DNA of 64,000 nucleotides from Bacillota bacterium. GTDB lineage: Bacteria > Sysuimicrobiota > Sysuimicrobiia > Sysuimicrobiales > Segetimicrobiaceae. Both the position numbers and the translations under genes were made by a program. Under the pieces are notes generated by a model. It was not told where the DNA came from, made no database searches, and saw only the letters and a program-made list of their open reading frames with translations. The DNA lies in the NCBI GenBank assembly GCA_021324255.1, contig JAJPJL010000037.1, forward strand, positions 1 to 64,000. Reading direction: 5' to 3'. Every line of letters starts with the position of its first letter. Position 1 is the stretch's first letter. This document shows, piece by piece, positions 58,967-64,000 of the stretch.

Positions 58967-60183
58967 CAGACGCTGTACTTGCCTTCGGCCAGCTCCCGGC
59001 AAAAGACGTGGATGCCTGCGAGTTCCCGGTCGAGCACTTCGCGGACGCGGCGTGTCACGACCGACTTGCGGACGCCCCGCTGCGCGATGATCTGCGCCGC
59101 GGTGACCGGCTGGTCGATCGGTTTCCCGATCTGGCTCACCATCCAGACGTACACCTCGCGCAGGCCGGGCACCTCGTCGTACACTTTTTGCGCGACCAGG
59201 TGCGTGAACACGGAGTAGATCTTCCCGACGTGTGAGACCGGGTTTTTGCCGGCCGCGGCCTCCGTGCCCATCGGGCGGTTGATCGCGATGACGCCGTTGA
59301 CCTTGTTGCCGCGGCCGATCTGCCCGCTGTCTCCGGATTCCGCGGAGGTCCCGAGCACGGAGAGATACACCCCGGCAAGGCCCCGCCCGGGCTCGTCCAG
59401 GGTGTTGAGGTCGAACGCGACCCGCTCCATCGTCGTGCGCTTCGCGAGAAAGGTCATCACGGCGTCGTAGAGCTCCTGCTTGCGGCGGAAATAGTGGGCC
59501 TCTCCTTCCACAAAGCGATCCACGAACGCGACGGCGGCCGTGAGCCTGAGCGCCCGGTCCATCCGCACGCCCATGACCTTGACGTCCTCCCCCGCCTCGG
59601 GAAAGTCTTCCTTGAACGTGCGCGAGTTGATGAATTGCTCGGTTTCGCGGACCAGCCGCTCGGTCTCCGTCATCGGCCAGTACCCCACGGCGGCGGAGGT
59701 GTCGTTGGCCCCGGCGGTGTCGCGGTTGAAGATGTCGACGAGCTCGGCCGACCCCGGTTTGATCTCGATCTGGTAGGTGACGTGCGGCCCATCCTGGTCG
59801 TCCGGTCCGCCCGGCTCCACGAACCGCAGATTTTCGCGGAACCAGTTCTTGGCGGTCCGGATCGCGATCTCCCTGATGGGAAGCTCGCGCCCGTTCATCC
59901 CGTAGGCCGCCCGGTCGCCGAAGATCAGCTTCATCGGTTCCCGAATCGTGCCGCCCCCGAACCGGACCTCGGCGTCGCCCGCGACGAGGAAGGCCTTGTC
60001 GATGTTGTGATGGAGGATGTGGCCGAACTGGCTCTGATATTCCTTGCTCAGCTCCACCGACACGCGATCCATGATCGCGTCGCAGATCGAGTCGGGGTGG
60101 CCGACACCCTTGCGCTCGACCATCTCGACCTGGGTTTCGCCGACCGGCACCCCCGACAGGGTCTCGACCAGAATGTCCCGCAT
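58963..60183 (-). CDS. metK: S-adenosylmethionine synthetase (archaeal-type/AdoMetS class)
   Basis: MRDILVETLSGVPVGETQVEMVERKGVGHPDSICDAIMDRVSVELSKEY; about 406 aa, divergent from the canonical bacterial MetK and resembling the archaeal-type family. Confidence 0.92.
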   Translation of the reverse strand: MRDILVETLSGVPVGETQVEMVERKGVGHPDSICDAIMDRVSVELSKEYQSQFGHILHHNIDKAFLVAGDAEVRFGGGTIREPMKLIFGDRAAYGMNGRELPIREIAIRTAKNWFRENLRFVEPGGPDDQDGPHVTYQIEIKPGSAELVDIFNRDTAGANDTSAAVGYWPMTETERLVRETEQFINSRTFKEDFPEAGEDVKVMGVRMDRALRLTAAVAFVDRFVEGEAHYFRRKQELYDAVMTFLAKRTTMERVAFDLNTLDEPGRGLAGVYLSVLGTSAESGDSGQIGRGNKVNGVIAINRPMGTEAAAGKNPVSHVGKIYSVFTHLVAQKVYDEVPGLREVYVWMVSQIGKPIDQPVTAAQIIAQRGVRKSVVTRRVREVLDRELAGIHVFCRELAEGKYSVC

Positions 60184-60289
60184 CGCGTCCCTCCTCGGCT
60201 AGCGCGGCGCCGTGACCACGGCCCGGCGCGTCCGCGGTGCATGCGAGCGTCGCATGCCCGCTAGGCAAGTCCGTCCGGCGCCCGCCCCG

Positions 60290-61339
60290 TCACGGCAGCG
60301 TCAAGTGGACCGGGTGCATGACGTCGCGGACCGTGAGCGCCAGGATCAGGCACAACAACAGGGCCAACCCCACTAAATGGATGTAGCCTTCACGCCGCGG
60401 ATCGAGCGGCCGCCGCCACAGGCCTTCGACCAGGAGAAACGCGGCCCGGCCCCCGTCGAGCGCCGGCAGGGGAAACAGATTGAACAGACCGATGATGATG
60501 CTGAAGAACGCGGTGAAGTAGAGAAACGTCTCCCCGCCCGCGTGCGCGGCCTGTCCGAGCACGTTCACCGCGGTGACGGGACCGCCCAACTGTCCGAGCA
60601 ACTGGCCGGACCGGGCCAGCGCGCCAAGCGCGGTCAGATAGGCCACGACGTCGCGGCCCGTCGTCAGCACGCCCCACCCGATCGCGCGGATCGGATCGGG
60701 ATGGGTCCGGGAGACGGCCGGCAGGAAGCCGGTCAGCCACACATGCTGCCGGGGGTCGTATTTCGTCGGCACGTGGACCAGAAAGCGCGTGGGCCCGCGC
60801 TGAATCAAAAACGACAACGTCCGCCCATTGCTGGTGTGGATCAGCCGGATGACCTCGTTGCCGTCCGTCATCGTGCGGCCGTCGATCGCCAGGATGACGT
60901 CGCCCGGCCTGAGGCCGGCCTGCGCGGCGGGATCGCCGGGCACCACCTTGTCGATGCGGGTACTCACCTGGGACGGCACCCCGTACAGCACGGCGATCGC
61001 CGCGAGCAGGACGATCGCGAGGAGGAAGTTCATCGCGGGCCCCGCGCAGACCACCGCGATGCGGGCCGGCACGGACTTGGCCCGGAACCGTCGCTCCGGC
61101 GGCACGTCCGGCGACGACGCCTCGTTGTCTTCGCCCGCCATGTTGACGTAGCCGCCGACCGGCAGCAGGTTGAGGCTGTACGTCGTCTCCCCCGCGGTAA
61201 AGGCGAACAGCTTCGGCCCGAACCCGATCGCGAATGCGTGGACCGCGATCCCCACGCGCTTGGCCACGATCAGGTGGCCGAGCTCGTGCACCAGGATCAT
61301 CAACTCCAGCGCCAGGATCGCCAGAATGAGCGTCGGCAC
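60290..61339 (-). CDS. rseP: RIP site-2 metalloprotease with PDZ domain
   Basis: ELMILVHELGHLIVAKRVG (HExxH), PDZ DPAAQAGLRPGDVILAIDGR, FNLFPLPALDGGRAAFLLVE. Confidence 0.96.
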   Translation of the reverse strand: MPTLILAILALELMILVHELGHLIVAKRVGIAVHAFAIGFGPKLFAFTAGETTYSLNLLPVGGYVNMAGEDNEASSPDVPPERRFRAKSVPARIAVVCAGPAMNFLLAIVLLAAIAVLYGVPSQVSTRIDKVVPGDPAAQAGLRPGDVILAIDGRTMTDGNEVIRLIHTSNGRTLSFLIQRGPTRFLVHVPTKYDPRQHVWLTGFLPAVSRTHPDPIRAIGWGVLTTGRDVVAYLTALGALARSGQLLGQLGGPVTAVNVLGQAAHAGGETFLYFTAFFSIIIGLFNLFPLPALDGGRAAFLLVEGLWRRPLDPRREGYIHLVGLALLLCLILALTVRDVMHPVHLTLP

Positions 61340-61397
61340 TACCGACCACCTTCCTCGCGCTCTGCCGAATCGATGCTGTGGACGCGCGGCGACGGGA

Positions 61398-62594
61398 TCA
61401 CGGCGCCCGCTCCGGGTGGACGCGGAGCGGCCGTTCCGGCGCGGAGCCGGCGTACGCCGCCTCCGCGTCCGCGCGGGCTCTCCGATCCGCGTCCAGAATA
61501 CCCTCCAGGCTGTCCGCCGCGCCGTCTCGGTGCCCGTCGAGGACGCGCCGGATGAGCCGCGGGATCTCGAGGAAGCCGATCCGTCCTTCGAGGAACCACC
61601 GCACCGCGATCTCGTCGGCCGCGCTCAAGGCGGTGGACGCGGTACCGCCGCGCGCCAGCGCCTCGCGCGCGTACTCCAGCAACGGAAAGCGGCCCGGGTC
61701 TGGAGCCTCGAAGTGGAGGGCGCCGAGGCGCCGCAGGTCAAGCACGGCGACGCCGCTCGGCCGGCGCGCGGGATGCGTCAGCGCGTACTGGATCGGCAAG
61801 CGCATATCGGGCGGGCCCAGCTGCGCAAGCACCGCGCCGTCGATGAGCTGCACACACGAGTGCACGATGCTTTGCGGGTGGATGACCACGTCGATCCGGT
61901 CGCCGGGGACGCCGAACAGCCAGTGCGCCTCGATGACCTCAAACCCCTTGTTCATGAGCGTCGCGGAGTCGATCGTCACCTTCGGCCCCATCCGCCAGGT
62001 GGGGTGCCGCAGCGCGTCGGCGGGTGTGACCGCGGCCATCGCCGCCGCCGGAGCGCGAAGAAACGGTCCCCCCGAGGCCGTCAGCCAGAGCCGCGCGACC
62101 TCCGCGGGGTCGCGGCCGGCGAGGCACTGCAGAATCGCCGACGGCTCGCTGTCCACCGGGACCACGCTCGCTCCGGACCGCGCCGCCGCCTCCATAACAA
62201 GGGCGCCCGCGGCAACGAGCACTTCCTTCGTCGCGAGCGCGACGTCGCGCCGCGCGCGGAGCGCCGCCAGGGTCGGCGCGAGACCCGCGATCCCGACCAC
62301 CGAGACGAGCACGATATCCGCCGCGGGCCCCGAGGCCAGCTGCGCGATCGCGTCCGGGCCCCACACCACCTCGCCCCGCCAGTCCGGCACCGCGTCGCGC
62401 ACGGCGGCCGCCGCCGCGGCGGTCGAAACGGCCACGGCGTCCGGCCGGACCTCGCGGATCTGGCGTCCCAGCGTGTCGAGATCGCGTTGCGCCGACAGCC
62501 CGACGACGCCGATCTCGGGCGCAAGCCCGCGGACCACGTCGAGCGCCGCGCGTCCGATCGACCCGGTCGATCCGACGACGATGACGCGCCGCAT
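61398..62594 (-). CDS. dxr: 1-deoxy-D-xylulose-5-phosphate reductoisomerase
   Basis: MRRVIVVGSTGSIGRAALDVV, LATKEVLVAAGALV, PVDSEPSAILQCL, TASGGPFL, WRMGPKVTIDSATLMNKGFEVIEAHWLFG. Confidence 0.97.
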   Translation of the reverse strand: MRRVIVVGSTGSIGRAALDVVRGLAPEIGVVGLSAQRDLDTLGRQIREVRPDAVAVSTAAAAAAVRDAVPDWRGEVVWGPDAIAQLASGPAADIVLVSVVGIAGLAPTLAALRARRDVALATKEVLVAAGALVMEAAARSGASVVPVDSEPSAILQCLAGRDPAEVARLWLTASGGPFLRAPAAAMAAVTPADALRHPTWRMGPKVTIDSATLMNKGFEVIEAHWLFGVPGDRIDVVIHPQSIVHSCVQLIDGAVLAQLGPPDMRLPIQYALTHPARRPSGVAVLDLRRLGALHFEAPDPGRFPLLEYAREALARGGTASTALSAADEIAVRWFLEGRIGFLEIPRLIRRVLDGHRDGAADSLEGILDADRRARADAEAAYAGSAPERPLRVHPERAP

Positions 62595-63463
62595 CAGCGT
62601 CCCGGCCACCACGCCATCACCGCGTAGCCGGCGACCGCGGCCAGCAGCAGGCCGTCGAACCGATCCAGAATCCCGCCGTGGCCGGGCAGCGCCAGGCCCG
62701 CATCTTTGACGCCGACTTCCCGCTTGATCGCGGACTCCCAGAGATCGCCGCAGACCGCCGCCAGCGCGCACACGATGCCGACGCACGCGCCGACCGGGCC
62801 CGGCAGCCCGGCCGCCGCGGCGAAGATCACGCCGCAGACGGCCCCCGCCGCCACGCCCCCCGCGGCGCCCTCGAGCGACTTGCGCGGGCTGATCGTCGGG
62901 AGCAGCTTGCGCCGCCCCCATGCCAGCCCCACGAAGTACGCGGCGCTCTCGGACGCCCACACGACGCACACGACGAGGAGCGGCGGCAGCGGTCCCGGCC
63001 CATGCAGCGGTCCGACCGGCAGCGTGCGCAGGCGCACGAGGTAGCTGAACAGGTACCCGACGTAGAGGGCGCCGAGCACGGTGACCCCCGCGTTGGCGAG
63101 GGCGCGGTCCGCCCGTCCGCCGCGCAACTGCACGAGCATCGTGTAGACGAGCAGCGCGGGCAGCACCAGCGGCTCCCACGCCGACGGGTAGGCCGCCCCC
63201 GCCACGAACAGCACGGCGCCGCCGAGGCCCGCTTCCCACACGGGGGAATACCCTGCGCGCTCGGCCATCCGGTAGAACTCGCGCAGGCCGACGATCGCCG
63301 TGCACGCCACGCCGAGCGCCAGCCACGCACCGCCCGCCAGGATCAACGCAACGGTGAGCGCGCCGCCGAGGAACGCCGTGACGGTGCGGTGCAGCAGCGT
63401 CCGCTCGGGCCTCCGCACCGACGCGGGCGTCACAACGCCGCCCGGCCGGGACAGGCTATCCAA
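62594..63463 (-). CDS. cdsA: Phosphatidate cytidylyltransferase
   Basis: Multi-TM; C-terminal GDLWESAIKREVGVKDAGLALPGHGGILDRFDGLLLAAV. Confidence 0.96.
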   Translation of the reverse strand: MDSLSRPGGVVTPASVRRPERTLLHRTVTAFLGGALTVALILAGGAWLALGVACTAIVGLREFYRMAERAGYSPVWEAGLGGAVLFVAGAAYPSAWEPLVLPALLVYTMLVQLRGGRADRALANAGVTVLGALYVGYLFSYLVRLRTLPVGPLHGPGPLPPLLVVCVVWASESAAYFVGLAWGRRKLLPTISPRKSLEGAAGGVAAGAVCGVIFAAAAGLPGPVGACVGIVCALAAVCGDLWESAIKREVGVKDAGLALPGHGGILDRFDGLLLAAVAGYAVMAWWPGR

Positions 63464-64000
63464 GCTCGACGCCCCCGAATCGGCGGTCGCGCGCCTGGTA
63501 GGCTTGGATCGCGGCGAAGAAGTCGAGCTTCCCGAAGTCCGGCCACCGCACGTCCGTAAAGTACAGTTCCGCGTACGCCAGCTGCCACAGCAAGAAATTG
63601 CTCAGCCGCTGCTCGCCCCCCGTTCGAATCAGCAGGTCCGGATCCGGGAGATCGGGCGCAAAGAGGTAGCGGGCCAGCGTGTCCTCGTCGATCTCGTCCG
63701 GCGACAGCCGCCCGGCGGCCACGGCTTCGGCCAGCCGCCTGGCCGCCTCCGTGAGCTCCCGCCGGCCCCCGTAGTTCAACGCGAGATTCAGCGTGAGTGA
63801 CGCGTTGCCCTCGGTCAGCGCGATGACACGCCGGAGCGCGGTCCGCACGTCGTCCGGCATCTCGTCGATCATCCCGGACACCCGCAGCCGGACGCCGTTG
63901 CGATAGAGACCGTCGGCCTCCACCTGGAGCGCGTCGATCAACAGCTCCATGAGCGCTTCCACTTCCTCGAGCGGCCGCCTCGAGTTCTCCGTGCTGAACG
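63456..64000 (-). CDS. uppS: Isoprenyl (undecaprenyl) diphosphate synthase, 5' end beyond the window
   Basis: FSTENSRRPLEEVEALMELLIDALQ...LNLALNYGGRRELTEAARRLAEA...PDLLIRTGGEQRLSNFLLWQLAYAELYFTDVRWPDF. Confidence 0.97.
   Translation of the reverse strand, partial: FSTENSRRPLEEVEALMELLIDALQVEADGLYRNGVRLRVSGMIDEMPDDVRTALRRVIALTEGNASLTLNLALNYGGRRELTEAARRLAEAVAAGRLSPDEIDEDTLARYLFAPDLPDPDLLIRTGGEQRLSNFLLWQLAYAELYFTDVRWPDFGKLDFFAAIQAYQARDRRFGGVELG

Noticed and set aside
60184-60290. SAM riboswitch upstream of metK
   Set aside because: No SAM-I/II/SMK core sequences and no terminator with U-tract in the 100-nt intergenic.

Overview
High-GC bacterial chromosomal segment, apparently from an uncultured lineage with Bacillota-like RNA regulation. 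It holds about 60 credible genes, one tRNA and no recognisable transposase, phage or CRISPR. Left to right: a sugar ABC transporter; an ImuA-ImuB-DnaE2 mutagenesis cassette behind a LexA-like box; a SigB/F-type sigma factor with small genes; a GH79-like hydrolase; a type IV prepilin operon; an M20 amidohydrolase, MutS2, CDF transporter, TyrRS and ArnT-like protein; tRNA-Ile; a methyltransferase; a HicA-like toxin paired with a non-HicB HTH protein; a fluoride (crcB) riboswitch ahead of a CPA2 antiporter; Mpg, PolX/PHP and CvpA; PheST behind a T-box; an rRNA methyltransferase; L20-L35-IF3; a PP2C/STAS module; MtnP, an Fe-ADH and a HAD protein; a tightly coupled MoxR-DUF58-VWA operon; and a TolB-like lipoprotein, MetK, RseP, Dxr, CdsA and UppS. 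The strongest unexplained signal is a gapless ~95-nt element (72/95 identical by hand count) found upstream of both the prepilin operon and a small HTH-containing gene pair. This is a candidate undescribed shared cis-regulatory element. All calls come from reading the sequence; no database search or folding program was run.
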